Source: Archilochus colubris (Eukaryota; Chordata; Aves; Apodiformes; Trochilidae). Taken from it: a DNA stretch of 64,000 nucleotides. The notes beneath the pieces are model-generated. The model ran no database searches and was not told the DNA's origin. It was given only the letters and a program-made list of their open reading frames with translations. Positions 46,057-59,900 of this stretch are shown in pieces (position 1 is the first letter of the stretch; each line of letters starts with the position of its first letter). Both the position numbers and the translations under genes were made by a program. The stretch is taken from the NCBI GenBank assembly GCA_023079485.1, contig CM041097.1, forward strand, positions 17,405,158-17,469,157, written 5' to 3'.

Positions 46057-49000
46057 GGCGACTGACAGCCATGGCTCTGGGTGCTGACTCAGAGCTCTTC
46101 TTCATCAACTTTTCTCTAACAACATACCCCAGCCCCAGCCCTGCCTCTCCCCAGGGCCCTGCCTGCCTGCCCGCACACTCCCCTGCCTCGTTGCTGCCTG
46201 GGGGGATGCTCACACCACGGGCTGGATGGTGCCCCATGGCTGGCAGAACTTGGTGCCCTGCTGTAGCATGAAGGGATGGCTGGGAAGGAGAAATACAAGC
46301 CCTGAGCACTCATGGCATAGGTGGAAATGTTTTTGCAGCTATTTTCTTTGGAAATAAGCACCTACAGAGGAGTTCTGTCTGGTCCTTCATCCAGGTTACC
46401 AACCTGAGATGCCAAACACTTTGTTAATTTCTTTTTTAATTTTTTTTTTTTTTTAAATCCAGTTTTTTTGATTTGGCTTGACTTCTGCAGCCTCTTTGTA
46501 AGGATTGAAAACAAGTCTCCCACAAACACAGAAACGGGCGAATGGTTTAGAGAGCTAATCCACACCTGGCCTTTGGAAAAGAGGCTCATATTTTCCAAAC
46601 AGAAACACAACCCCTTTTTATATATGAACCAGATTTGGATCCAAACCCTAAACCCTTCACCACATCCTACAAGGGGCTCTACAGTGGGCACGGGGAGCTG
46701 TGGTGGGTGGTGCCCAGATTTCTGCAGGAGCTCCAGAGCCACCTGGATGTGGACGAGGAGTTGTTGCAACCTTGGACTCGGAAGCCAAGGGCAGAGCCAC
46801 CCCTGGTTACACCAAAATGCAGGGTAATCCCCATCCCTCACACAACCTCTTGCAGAAGAATCTGGCCCTGTCTCGTTACTTTTGTTAGAAAAATGAAGGC
46901 TGTGACAGAAAATAGCTGAGAACTACATCTCGCCGATGCCAAAATACAATAATAACATGTTCAAAGATTTAATTTAGAAGACTACAAAGTCTAGCTCGTA
47001 CATCATACCACCTTGAAATAACACTTTAAGGTCAAATCCTGCGCATTTTTGGAAACCACCAAAACATAATGAAGATTTACTCAAACACAGCATTTACATT
47101 TATAACGCATTTCAGATTCTTCAAGTAAGCTAGACCACATGCTAGGAAAATCTACTTCCCACAACATATAAATTAAGTCATATACAGCCTTCCCCCTCTG
47201 CAGGCTGAGCAGCCAGTGGCACAAATGGAAGCCCTGTGTAGGGATCAAAGGCAGCACGTGGACCTCAGAATACAATTTTTTTTGTACATTTTCTTTTTAA
47301 TTGGCAAAACATCAAATCCCACCAGTAGTTTATTTTTGTTGCCTTCCTTGCTCCTTTTCTACCTCTCCCACTTATTTCACAACGGAACGTTTTTAAACCA
47401 CCAGAAATCTTTGTGGCAAAGATGATGTCATACTGACACAAGATCAGGTGTGAGGTATGGTATGAATAAATACTTATCCACAACCACATTTAATTTTCAA
47501 TGGTTGGGCATCAAGAGACAAAGACGTTCTTATGCAGACATATTAACCAAGGATTTAATTTTAAATGGTCTGCATTTAAAAGAGCAGGAATAACGCAGAG
47601 TGCAAACCTAGGAGGATAAAAATAAAAAAAATAATAAAAAAAAACTCTTGTACCTTTCTTCTTGTTCTTGGGAAAGCAACACACAGCTCTAAAACTTACC
47701 ACTCTTCACAGAAATAAATACATGGTGCTTGATTACTTCGTCTTCTAAGTCACCGATACCATGCAGGATAATTGTGCTTTATGCACTGGTAATAAAAACT
47801 CTCCCTATGAAAATAAATATGCATTTTACAGTAATCAAGCAGGAACTAATTTTGTACTTTTTCACAAGTAGCCATTTACTTTGGCACTGAATGGTAATGT
47901 GTAGTAGAGAACGCAGTATATGCTTTAACCCAAGAAAAATTAGACTTGAAAATTAATACACAGTGAAAGACAAATTTAAAGCAGACTTCTTGTGTTCTGA
48001 CATAAAAATATAAAAATGACACGAGCAACTAAAGATTAGTTTACATACTTTTCAATCACAGCTGCTGCTCTGTAACCACAATACTTTAAAGTGACATTCT
48101 GCTGAAACAGGTACAGTTTGGCTGCAACAGTGGCTGGATACAGTTAATGTGAAATTAAAAGGGTATTTTTTTATTTACCCACATCATACAGCACTGAGTC
48201 CCAGAACAATTACAATGTAAAGATTTTTAGCATGATTAATTTAGAAATAATCTAGTGATAAATAGAGTGCATTGCAAGGGATTCTGCCGGGCAAATTTTT
48301 ATCACCAGCCTTGGATGTCAAAACACAGTTTCAGGGACAGAGAAAGAACAAGTCACATCTTCTTGGTTAATATTTAATTGGGTGCTAAAGATTCCTCCTA
48401 AGGACCTCTGAACCATCACTGACAGCCCCACAAGATGCCCCTATCTGTGAAGCAGATACCAAGCCTTTCTGTATAAACTAAAATACCATTAAATTTAATC
48501 AAACCATTCAATTAATAAATCACTTCAGTGGACATTGCAGCCCAAACCCTGTTTAATTACATAATTTTAAAAATATTTGCACACTGCAACCGCTGAGATT
48601 GGCTCTGAGGTTTCATAATACACACTTAACACTTGAGTTGGAGAACAAATTTATTTAATAAATGCAGAGCTAAGTGCAATAATGCCACTACACTCAAACT
48701 GCAAAATCACTTAGCATATCCTGTGAGAAAAAGCAAATAAACTTTTTCCTTCTTGAAATGCATGTCACCACTGCTCCTGGCTTGGGCAGAAGCCACCCCC
48801 AGCCTCCTGCATTTGGGCAATAAGAGGGTTGCTTCAGTGCTTCCCATTCCCACCCCAAGCCCCTGCCCTGGGTTTCCCCCCACCCTCTCTCTTTCTCACT
48901 GCCCTTTGAGATGGCTGAAGTGAAAAAAGCTGGTTGGGAAAATAAAGGAAAACCAACCCAAACAGGATGGAGGGAAGGGGCTGTGGAGGAGAGTGAGGGA

Positions 49001-51197
49001 AAGAAAACAGTTTAATAATGCCAAGCAGAACTCCACAATTTCCAACAACAGCAAGAGACACCCCTGAGCACCAGGATGCAAAATAAAAGCCACAGACAAA
49101 TGCATCACTTCAAGAGGGTTTTGGGTTCTGGGCTGGGTGTAACTCCTGAGTCCTCAGGACAGGAGAAAACCATGTTACTGCCATATATAACTAAGTGGGA
49201 CGACGTGGGAGAGGCTGAAATATGTATGGACCAAGCAGTGGCCTTAAATGAAGGGGAAAAAAAGCAAAGCTAAGGGTTTGTCACAGCTTAGGCTCACAGC
49301 TGTGAGCACTCGTACAGACTTTGCATTCATTCATATAGAGCACAGCTTTCAGGTCCTGTGGTTCCAGCATGATCTCTGGACGAAAGCTGAGCCTCAAAAA
49401 TAAATAAGTCTAAATTTGGCCTGGCCTGGATTCGAGAAGTTCTCCATAGTACTCTGCATAGAAACAACCTGAATTAATACAGGTTACATTTTCGAGATGA
49501 TAATATTCTTTACCAAGCCAAGGGATGCACCTCTAAAATTCCCTGCCCTGACAAATCGTAGAGCTCTTGAAAGTCTGCTTGTATTAGTTTTATGGATCTA
49601 TTCTACTGCTTAAATCAGGTCTCATTAAAATTACCATCCACACAAGTTCTCCCACTGGGAAATCTACATGCCAGAGCCACTCCAGTTCCGCAGGCAGTGC
49701 TCGGAGGGGGTTGCACATTGCAAAATAGCTGTGGACACGCCTGGAGGAGGGGGGTGAGGAGGATGGGGAGAGGAACAAGAGGACTTCAGGACAGCAAACA
49801 AGTTCCCCCTTTGGCAGCCTCTGATTTTCAGCAGTGCAACCTTGGCTCAGGTGGTGCAAAGCAATCCTACGGCCAGAAATTAACCCAGGGAGAGGATGTA
49901 AAAAGAGTTCCCCCCTGGAAAGCCAGATTTATTCCCCAACATCCATCCCAGGGTTGGAATGGCAAGGCTAAATATGCAAACACTGCACCTGACAACTTAC
50001 ACTAGAGCATATGAGCTGCACACTGCCCCTCCAGTTTAATTTTTAATAGTAACAGTACTTAAATCTCAGCATTAAGGTATTCATGTTCAAATGAATACAA
50101 TTAAAGGCACCTCTGTTTTCTAACGACCTGGAAGATCTCTCCACTCTTTGTATTTGCGTATATATAAAGTAACAGGAATAATGAATAATAGATCTTCTGA
50201 TTTTTGTTCTGCCATGATATATATAAAATGATATATAAAATGTTCATTTATTATTATCACACATCCTAGGAAGCAGACATGCAAAATTACTTTTTTTTTT
50301 CCTTATAAGGGTCATTTATCATACGGAACGTCCTCCAAATAGGTAGTCCTAAAATCTCAATTTACAAAGACATTTTTTAAGCTGGATTCTTCAAACAGGC
50401 CTACTGTCTTGATGGTTAAAATAAAAACTTTATGATATTGAAATAGCTGGATTTAAGGAGGGAGAAATGCTCTGCATTTTCTCTTAGAAATTCTTGCCCC
50501 AACAAATTAATGTTTTCCTATTATTTGTGCCGAAATCTTGCCACATTTATTAGTAAGAAAATCACTGCATAACTCTCTTCAGGCCAAGTCCAGACAAGAA
50601 AAGCATTTACTAAAAGGACATTATTTTTTATCATAGCATTTGTGATCTTTTGGTAGGGAAAGGAAACACCATAAAAGATTAAGTCTCTATATACCAACTA
50701 TCAGTCAGACTTTAACATTTATGCAGAATAAATGCAAAGCTTTAGTTCTTTTTGATGTTAGACAGCTTTTTTTTTTTCTTTTTTCTTTTACATTCCCTTT
50801 TTCAATATGTAAAATGACAAAATGCAAAAACAAAAACATGAAAATGTGCTTGTTAGGGCTGGCCTAGTTTTTTGAAACACGCACAAAAACAAAACCCACT
50901 CATAAGATCTTATTTTAATATGTAATAGAAGATTCTGGCAAACATTAGCCAGAATAAGTCTAGCCAGAGAACACAGACTAACGTACTAGTCTGCTGCTGC
51001 AAAGCAAAATGGAAATTGGATCTTCTTCTTCCAACACACAAGAGGAGCATCTTCCACCTGAAGAGCATGGAAGGAAAACAGTGCAGGCGTGTGGTGCACG
51101 GGGCTGCTCAGCTCCTGTGTGCTCCCACCAACTCCTAATCATCTGACTTGCAAATGGAGCCCACTCAGTCGTCCCATCTCCACTCTCTCTTTTTGCC
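46057..51197. other. Long noncoding stretch, no gene recognised
   Basis: Unique sequence. The minus frame 46,362-46,841 (159 codons) overlaps a plus frame 46,468-46,827 and has a Lys-rich end from a T-run; no domain. The part 47,900-48,330 is AT-rich, unique and free of repeats, with homeodomain-like words, and may be regulatory. A short ATATATAAAATG duplication lies at 50,214-50,242. Confidence 0.6.

Positions 51198-51225
<28 letters not shown>
51198..51225 (+). repeat. A28 homopolymer
   Basis: The longest homopolymer in the window. No SINE or retrogene body precedes it, so it is treated as a mononucleotide microsatellite. Lys-rich plus-strand frames here are artefacts. Confidence 0.93.
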
Positions 51226-51228
<3 letters not shown>

Positions 51229-53228
51229 GGGGATAGCAGAAGTCAGTCGAGAGGAAACGTGTGCTTTTCCCCCCCAAAGTCCCATCCGTGCTCTTTCACC
51301 AATTTTTCTTCGTGCAAAACCTACTCCAGCTCATGCAAAGCTTTGAAGTGGTACTCAGAGAAAAAAATCAGGCATAAAACTACCTCCAGGGAAAAGGAAA
51401 AAGAAAGTAAAGACAATCTAGACAAGAGAGGAAAAAAAAAAAAAAGGGGAGAAAAAGGGAGAGCTGGAGTCAGCATGGCTGAAGACTCCAACGAGGAGGG
51501 AGGTGGAGGGGGGAGGACAACTACAAAGCACTTAATTATAAACCCTAAAACGTAAGAAAACCAATCTCACGCTGACAATTTGCGTATTTTGGGATTACCT
51601 ACGGATGAGGAAGGTTCAGCTTAATCAGCTATCTGTGCAAATGGATCCCCAATGTGCTGGAGCTGGACTCAATGGGCAATCCCATTAGAGTGGAAAGAGC
51701 CCGTGAAACGCCCTTGAGAAATGTGGCTAATGCCACAAACACTGAGGAAACAACCCTTCAGAAATTCTTCCATTTTCAGGCTTAGGAGGCAAAGGGCAAA
51801 TGTTGAAAGAAATGGAAGATGGGAAGGGCATGGCTGTGCTTTATAGAACATCCATTTCACGTGTCAGACATTCCTGGGGCAGATCTTACTCCTCAGATTA
51901 AAAACATCAATTTTAACCCACTAAAATAAGTCTCCCAAGAAAGCAACACTACACCTCTTCATTAAGCCACCTAAACTTAAGATGTCCTTCCCTCTTCCAG
52001 GATAGGAGACAATATAAGAAAAATCTCTATAAACAGAGAGAATAGAGAGCCTCTGTATAAAGAACAGTATCCCAAAAAGTCTCTATAAAATAAAGCTTGC
52101 AAAATGTGTGACATCAGGTTTCAGAGGCACTCTGTAAAGCTGTTTGGGCATTCTCTTTTTAATCAATACGATCTCACAGGACAAAAGCTGCTCCCATGTC
52201 CAACCACAGAACACCAAACATTTGCTTGGCCTCTGTCTTGTATTTACCCAGAAAACATACCATGGAGAGAAAGTCACTAGCTGTAATAATTTGGGGGTGG
52301 ACAGCCTCCCAAAATCAGGTTATACACTCAGGCATATGAGAGCTTGACAGCTTCTGGAAGACCAGATCTTAACCTGCTGCCCCTTAGCTACTGCCTGCAC
52401 CAGGCACTGTTGGGACACCAGGTCAGGAATGAGACTTAAGGAGCTCAGTGCTGCCACTATTATCAGCCCAGACTTCAAGGCCTGTCAACAGTATTGTTGT
52501 GCCCAACCCTATCAGCATCCTATTTACCATCCTTACCACTTAAAACACATTTATTGTCATGTTCATGAAGACTCCAGAGCATCCCTGCCATCCCCCAAGG
52601 ACCAAGCCTGGCTTCAGCAGCCACCCCACAAACTGGCTCCTCTCCTACCTGGGCTTGATCCAAGTGCTCACACAGTGCACACACTTACATTTTATTCTCT
52701 CTCTCACTCTCCCCAAAGCTTTGGCAACTGAAATCTATTATGATGTCAAGAGGTAGCTGACAACATAAAATGTATCCTGCTGATTTGATGCCGCACGCTG
52801 CTAAATTTACAACAATATAAGTATCACAAAAATTACAAGAACTGCAAATTAACCACTGATTTTTCTTTTTTTTTTTTTCGTTCGGTGACATAAATAACAG
52901 TAAAGATCTGGAAAACCTCCAAACATCTTTACAACTGTTTAATTTGTCAAAATCTATCAAGTGTATTTCAACCACAAACCTGTGCTCTGTGGTGCATTGG
53001 TTTTCAAGTTCTTACTCCACCAAAGGCAACAAGAACAAAACTCATTTAACTGCCATGTTCCAATGCACCTTTCCAGTCATGCCATTGCTTCTGCTTCTCC
53101 TCCTCTCTGTTGACACTAACAGTTGGTAAGGTTCTAAAAATATTCAGACCCAAAATGACAAAAAAAAAAAAATACTCAAGGAGCACATGGCTTTGTTTGC
53201 TGAGCTGACCACTTTTCCACTCCTGTGC
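51226..53228. other. Noncoding stretch
   Basis: Unique sequence with a purine-rich tract at 51,400-51,470 and A13 at 53,160-53,172. No gene or interspersed repeat recognised. Confidence 0.6.
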
Positions 53229-53252
53229 TGCGCGTCCCTCGCGATGCTTGCG
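53229..53252. promoter_or_regulatory. Small CpG cluster with half-MARE/bZIP-like site
   Basis: Five CpGs in about 24 bases of AT-rich surroundings, ending in TGCGTCAGCA; its complement TGCTGACGCA contains a half Maf-recognition element (TGCTGA) followed by an ATF-like TGACGCA. A possible constrained bZIP-binding site; motif evidence only. Confidence 0.3.
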
Positions 53253-56200
53253 TCAGCAAATCCTTTTATTTACTCCTTTATTTGTGTACCCAGCTCTGCC
53301 AATGCAAAGCCACTTTTCTAGCAGCTGCAAGAGAGCAAGCAAAGACTGAAAAAAAAAAAAAATTATAAATTTTATAGGTTCTATTCCTTTTCCTGGGGGG
53401 CAAAGGGGACGAAGCTCACTTTTATATAGCTATTTATTTTGTGTGATTAAATATAAATTATTTTCTAAGACAGATTGACTTCGAGCGAAATTCTTTCACA
53501 ACTATTGCAAGATTAACTACATTTGAAGGCCAGATGTGTTGATGATGCAGAAAGTTAGGGTCTTTCTGAAAAATAATATATAATGTGTTTCTCTTATTCG
53601 ACTACTCAGGAGCTGCGAAGTTTGCTACACCTGCTACAAGAGCTTTGGCCATCACACCCACACAACAGCAGAGGGGCTGCCAGAACCAGCCCCACCACAA
53701 ACCAACGCAGGCAACACAGGTTTTGCCTTTTGCAGAAAGAACTGGCCCAGATCTTTTCATGTTACATTTGTTGCCCTACCCACGGGTTCACACCAAGAAA
53801 ACTCACAAACAACTCCAACTGCTGTGAAGCAGTTATATGCATTTAAAAAAAAAAATAAAAAAAATTAAAAAAAGGATTTTAAAATCAAGTAGACACTGAG
53901 AACTGACTTTTCTGCCCTTTTTTTTTTCTTTCTTTCTTTTAAAAGGTTGTCTTAGGGTAGAGAGAAGGGCTTCTCCCTTCAAGCTCACTGTTATCCTCAG
54001 GAGACATTTTGTGCTTTTTCACGTCCTTAAAATGTGAAATTTTACCACAATTAATTAAACCTTCTGAAATAAGAGAAACTAAGAAAGTCTTCCCCCTCCA
54101 AGTAATGCCAAAGTGCAGCTTGTGACTGACTGAACAGAGAAAAGACACTTGCTGCAGCTCCATGGGCAAAAAAGCCATTTCAGAGGTTGGCAAGGTGAAT
54201 ATGTGGCTACAGAATTATTCCCCTGTGCTCTCACCCATCCTCAAAGAGCCATTTGCTCTCAAGACATGACAGCTTGACGTGGGCATTGCCTTGTCCCCAT
54301 GATCCCAACCAGCCAAGGGGTTGGTCGCTCCATTGCTTGGGGACCATAAAGGCAACGTGGCTCCATCCCCTGGGGTGACAGGCAGGGTGGCCCAGCATGG
54401 TTTTTGAAGCCAGGCAATGTGTGCTGTGATGTGTTACACCACACTGATTTCAAGACCAAATCTCAACCACAATGGCTACCCATATGGAAGCAGGAAAGGA
54501 AGTTGAAGGACTGGGTTTGACACAATAGGTTAAACTCAGCCCCCCACCCCCAGTAAACCATAGTGTAAATCTTTTTATGCTGTAAGAGCACAGTTGAATT
54601 GCTTACCATTTCTCTTAAAAAAACAGGATTAATGCTTAAAATGCTGAAAAAACCAACCCCAACCCAGAGCATAACGCAGCTCTAAAAATTAAGCATCCAG
54701 ATATAGAAAGAGTTTTTAAATTAATTTTCCCACTGTGTTGTTTGCACTTAAATGGCCACAACTCATTTAGTGACACCCAGAGGTACCATGCAAGCGCTAT
54801 GGAATGGCACAAGTAATTTGAAGTTCTTTGATTAAATCTAACATAATTGCACATAACTGGAAAAACTCACAGCAAGTTGGCTTCGCATATTGCATTGCAT
54901 AAATCAGAAGCGATTCCCACAAAATCTCTCCTTTCCAGACTATTTTATCTAAGCAACATATAGCTGTTACAACAATTTTTGAGTGATTTTGAAGCTCGTT
55001 GTGGTATAATGAGTAATGAAGAAAGCACGTTTTTTATTCTGGTTTGCACTGATGTGTTTCTTCTTTGACTAAACCCCCGGTGACTCAGTTCTGCCGCTTC
55101 ACAACAATGAGTTCTCATGTTTCCCTCTACACAGAAAAAAAAAAAAAAAAAAAGTCTTCAACTATCTAGTTCTCAGCTCAAGATGAAGGCAAGACTTTGA
55201 GAGCTCCTATAATTTGTTCTGCTCGTTGCAGAGTAAGATCTTACCCAAAGGTGTCATGCCAGCTTAAGAGGGTGGACCTTACATGAGGAGCCAGGCACAG
55301 TAAACAGACACCAACACCACAAACCCCTGCCTGAAGACAGAAAAACCCCAAATCTGAGTTTTCTACAGCAAAAAGGAGAGCTTCAACATGAGCTTCAGGA
55401 ATTTTTCTTACACGACACAAAAGATGGGCTTTGCCAGGCTGACTTCCCTCAAAACTCAAAAAGTTTAGTGACAACCCTCTGCAACCATCTTGCTCTGATG
55501 TTCCCAGAAGGGCAACCACAAAAACTGCTTCTTGCACTGAAAAGCAGAGGCCTTTTTCTGTGCTCAGCATCAGATTTTTAGACTTAAGTTTCTCTTCCCA
55601 GTAATGTGCAATGCAAAGGTTTTGTGCTCTGTAGGGCCTGGAGACTTCATTACAATCTACTCTAATTGGCACATGGTACTGAAATATAAATAATAATAAT
55701 ATTAACCAAAAAAAGCGAGATGGCAAGTGCAAGATCAAATGAATAAATCATCAGTAATCTTTTTTCTTAATCACAGCAGCTACTCCACCCTTCTTATTGA
55801 TATTTTTTGGGGTGGGTTTTTTGGTTGTTTTTTTTGTTGGGTATTTTTCTTTATTTCACTATAATCTCAATCTTGATTGAATCATATTAAACAATTTCAC
55901 ACCTAGCTAGGATAAACCATGCTTTGGTTTTAAACCCTCTTCCTATAACAGCAGCTGCACCGTTTGTTGCACAACATTGCTGAGACCTTTTTTTCCTCAG
56001 CTTCTCCTTTCTCCTGCTGCCCATCCCTGAATCCACAAACTGAACAACCTGGTGGGCCATCCAAATTTGCTCTGTCTAGGAAAGAGGTAACTGTGCTAGA
56101 TCTGACCTCCTTCCAGGCAGCAGGATTTATTCATGCACGGGCTCAAAGGAGCCTTCATTTCACTGTCTTACTGTAAACTGAACACTAGTAAGAACACCAA

Positions 56201-56950
56201 ACCATGGATCTCCTTCAGACATACCTGTCAATCAAATATTTTACTCTAATGCTCTCTACAGCATCATTATGGTACTTGCACATGCTCACCCCAAATATAA
56301 ATCTTCAGCATATCCTACCTGCCCCTGCAGCAGCTTTCCTGGAAATGGCTTTATTGTGTTCTAGTAAAGTTCACTCATGTTATTTATTCTCCTTCAAAAG
56401 AGAAGTTACACTTGACTGTATTCATTCCTAGCCAAGACAAGTTTCTGCCCATCAAACTACAAGTTTACTGCAAGGGCTCTTGTAATAATACTGACAATGG
56501 GTAGAAATTACACATTTTATAAGGGAGAAGACAAAGCACTTCATGTTTTACCATAGTTGTGCTGATATCACAGTTTCACCGAACAGTGCTTTCATACAAA
56601 ATTACAGCCTTCCCTCCTGAGTGACCTAACCCACAACTATTTAGGACAGATATAATGGGGCATATTGTCAGCTACAAATCAGGAGATGCACTGGCTTTGA
56701 TGGAGATTTTGCAATTGGCTTCCAAAGATTTGTAAAGTGATGATCTGAACCTGTATTTTCAGTAAAGGGATGAAATTTACTATTGAAAGAAAACAAATCG
56801 AGCTAGGAAAAAAAAAAACAACCCTAAATCAGGAAATAGAACTTAAAAACCACATGAAAATAAAAGAGGCTCTTCAGGTTGCGAGCTGAAAAGGTTCTCA
56901 CATTTTAATAAACAGACAGTAATTACAAATATTACCGAACAAAGGAAGAG
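53253..56950. other. Noncoding stretch, no gene recognised
   Basis: Unique AT-leaning DNA with A/T-rich low complexity at 53,843-53,878 and 53,918-53,940 and an A19 run at 55,135-55,153. An AP-1 word TGACTCA is present at 55,081-55,087. The minus frame 55,241-55,738 (165 codons) has hydrophobic ends and is Cys-rich but has no domain I recognise. Confidence 0.6.
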
Positions 56951-56961
56951 GAAACCGAAAC
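56951..56961 (+). promoter_or_regulatory. ISRE-like GAAACCGAAAC
   Basis: The GAAANNGAAAC core recognised by interferon-regulatory-factor proteins is matched exactly, within a unique block (56,890-57,000) that also has a homeodomain-like 'cagtaattac'. Motif evidence only. Confidence 0.28.
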
Positions 56962-59900
56962 ACGCCAAGAGCCAAGAAGATAATCAAGTCAGAAATGTGC
57001 TTCTAGGATGCAAGTCCAACTGATTAAAGATCTTCAGAAAGCAGGATATCCCACCAAGAGCCGTTAATCCTTATCTGGATCCTTACACACCCACACCCAT
57101 CATCAGATCTAGGGATGGAGAAGAAGAGCCCATCCTTCTTCCTTCTTACTTCTGTCCCTTGCTTATGTATTTGCCAACTGCTGCTACTCACCACAGCCTG
57201 TTAAACACAACCTTCATTCTGCTGATGTTAAAACAAGAGAAAAGCTGCACAGTAATTTCTTTTTTTTCCTTACTTTTTCCCTCCCCCAAGTAGCAAGGGA
57301 ACAGATCCCAGGCTGAGTGGCTTTGCAGATGCAGCACGTCCCCAAACCCAGCGAGCTGAATAAATGACACAACAGCTCACAAACATCCTCTAGCAGGTAA
57401 CAGCAAACAAACAGCAGTAATGATGATCTGCAGTAATGTGGGGGAGACTTGTTCCCACCTAAGTAACCTGCCACACACCGGGGACACAAACTGTCTTGGA
57501 TTTGATAGCACCTACTGCGGAGAGCAGCGTTATCAACGTGTGAGCTTGCTCAGATAAATGGAGCACTATTTCCCTGTGCTGCTGCTGTCACTTTCTCCAG
57601 CCCGTCAGCCCCTTCCTTAAACCCAGTGCTATTTTTATTACACTCCTTAAAATATGAAGCAGGAGACTCCTTTTCATGAAACACCCCAGCTAGATAGATG
57701 ACGCCTTTTAAATAATATTCTTCTCTCCCTGGCCCCGATCCTTGTAATGTTGTTGCTTACTTTGGAGGGGGAAACAAAATAAAAGTGGCAAGCCATATCT
57801 CTCCATTCCAAAGGGAGTGGTTTCCCAAGAAAAGCATAGTTTTGTTCCCTTGCTATTTCCTTTCAGCACTGCAGACGAGGCAGCAGCAGACACAGAAAAT
57901 ACCTGCTGCAATTCCAGGCATCTGGCATTTCAGGGAAGATGATCTGGATTTCTAACAGGACTTAGCACTTCTGTGTTCTGGATTTGGGTAGGAGAAAAGG
58001 AAAATTATCAGGGAAAAGATTTTTCTTGTTTTTTTTTTAAAGTTGAGAATTAGGAGAGGTGCTGTTAAAAAGGAAAATAACTTCCAGCTTTATTTTAAGA
58101 ACTGGAATTGTGTTTCCTGCTTCCATTGCTGCAGTTCTTCTGGAAAGGAAGCTGCCTGCCAGGCACGGATAAAATACAGAAGACCTTGTGGATTCAGAAA
58201 TGTTCTGAAAAACATAAAATCCAGAGGCTGGTAGAGCACACTGCTCCCACTGTAGCAGATACGATGCCAAAGAGGGGCAAAAAAAAAAAAAAAACAACAA
58301 AAAAACATGCTCACTAATACAATAGATCATTGTACTCCAAGATCTACCACATATGGCACTCCAAGGGCTCTCAACCCTAAACTTGGAAAGTCTAAGACAC
58401 TGGAGCCATGATATATAAAGTAAGACCCAAGTTCCAAATATTTGATTTAGCAAAGTAAATATGGTTGTTTTTATTGGGTGCAACAAGCATTTTTCACCGA
58501 GTGAAGAATTATGGTAAACATCTGCTAATCATACTCACAAAAGAGGTCATTGTGTTTAAATCCAAGGTCATATTAATAGCTATATTTAATTAATAAAACC
58601 CAACAGCAATATTACCCAAGTTTCCAACAACGTCTGCTTCCTGACACTCAAGGACCTATTCATTAATGGACCACTTATATTGGGTTTTCTTGATACTGTT
58701 GCTAAATTCTTACAAAGCTTTTAGGCCATACACCAGAGGTCTGACTTAGAAGTAAACTGCATCATGTTATGCTATATATCTCTGGGGTTTTATACCATGT
58801 GGATGTTGTTTGTGAAGACACAAGCCAAGAAAAATCCTGGAATATGTAATATCCCACAAAGGTGGTCTTGCCCTTCCAGGTTTCCACGTCTTCTCCCATG
58901 CAATGGGATGGATAAGAGCAGCACATCTATCTGCTTCTGAACTGGGAGATAACATTCTTTGTTAAGCCATTCATTGCCCAGATGTGAGTTAGAGCTGCAC
59001 CTGCATTTCATGAGAGCTTTTTTGCTTGGAAAGAAACAAACTCCCCCAGCTTCTCAAGAAATGTTGGATTTCCTTTGTATTTCCAACTCACCTCCGGTTA
59101 CATCTGGGAAGGCCAATTTCTCAATGTGTTTACAAGTTGCACAGCCCTGGTAAATTATTGCCCAAAGTGAACTGGCTGTTTCAAGAGTTGCAGTTCATTT
59201 TGCCAGTTAAGAAACATGTTGTTGAAACACTGGTGATCTCAAACAGGAAAATGAACTTGCTTTTCGCTTACTCAGGTGTTAAACAGCACAGCTTTTTTCG
59301 AGTCTCAGGAGGTGTCCTGGATGAAACTGATACAAATGAGAAATTAATCAGATCTTAGACCTTCTAAGGTTCGATTGTTTAACTTTGAAGAAATGGAGAT
59401 CTATTGAAAAGTAGGTTTTCTTGCACGCCCAGACTTCCTCATGTAACTGCAGTCATTGAAGTTTATAGATTTATTTTTCTTCTGTGGAAGAGAAATGGAG
59501 CTTGCTGCATGAAAAAATCCTCGACTGCACTGATGTTTATTCACTGAATTTCCATATCCTTTACACTTGAAGTTATTTTCTCTTTTCCACAATGTATGTG
59601 GAAACCATGACATTTTAGATATTCTACCCAAGTTCCTCACACCATACTGCACTGTCTCCATGTTATTATATATATTGCAGTAATGCCATTTCCAATTCAT
59701 TACACAACACTACAAACTTTTATGCACCAGATGTCCTAGCTTTGGGAGGACCAACTTATTCTCTGTCCAACAAGTCCTGAAGGCAATAAATAGTTTTTCC
59801 TCTTTCTTTGTGTACAGCTAGGCCATTTCAGCTCCTTGGGTCAGATTTCTACTCCAGCAGACTTAGGTGCATTGTCTTACCCTGATTTTAGGCAATTTGC

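Noticed and set aside
46362..46841. 159-codon minus frame
   Set aside because: Lys-rich end derives from a T-run; strongly overlapped by an opposite frame; no domain.
55241..55738. 165-codon minus frame with hydrophobic N-terminal part
   Set aside because: Could mimic a signal peptide, but no family similarity is recognised and length is near chance expectation.
59366..59376. 'ggttcgattg', resembling a tRNA B-box
   Set aside because: No A-box or cloverleaf arms at the right distance.
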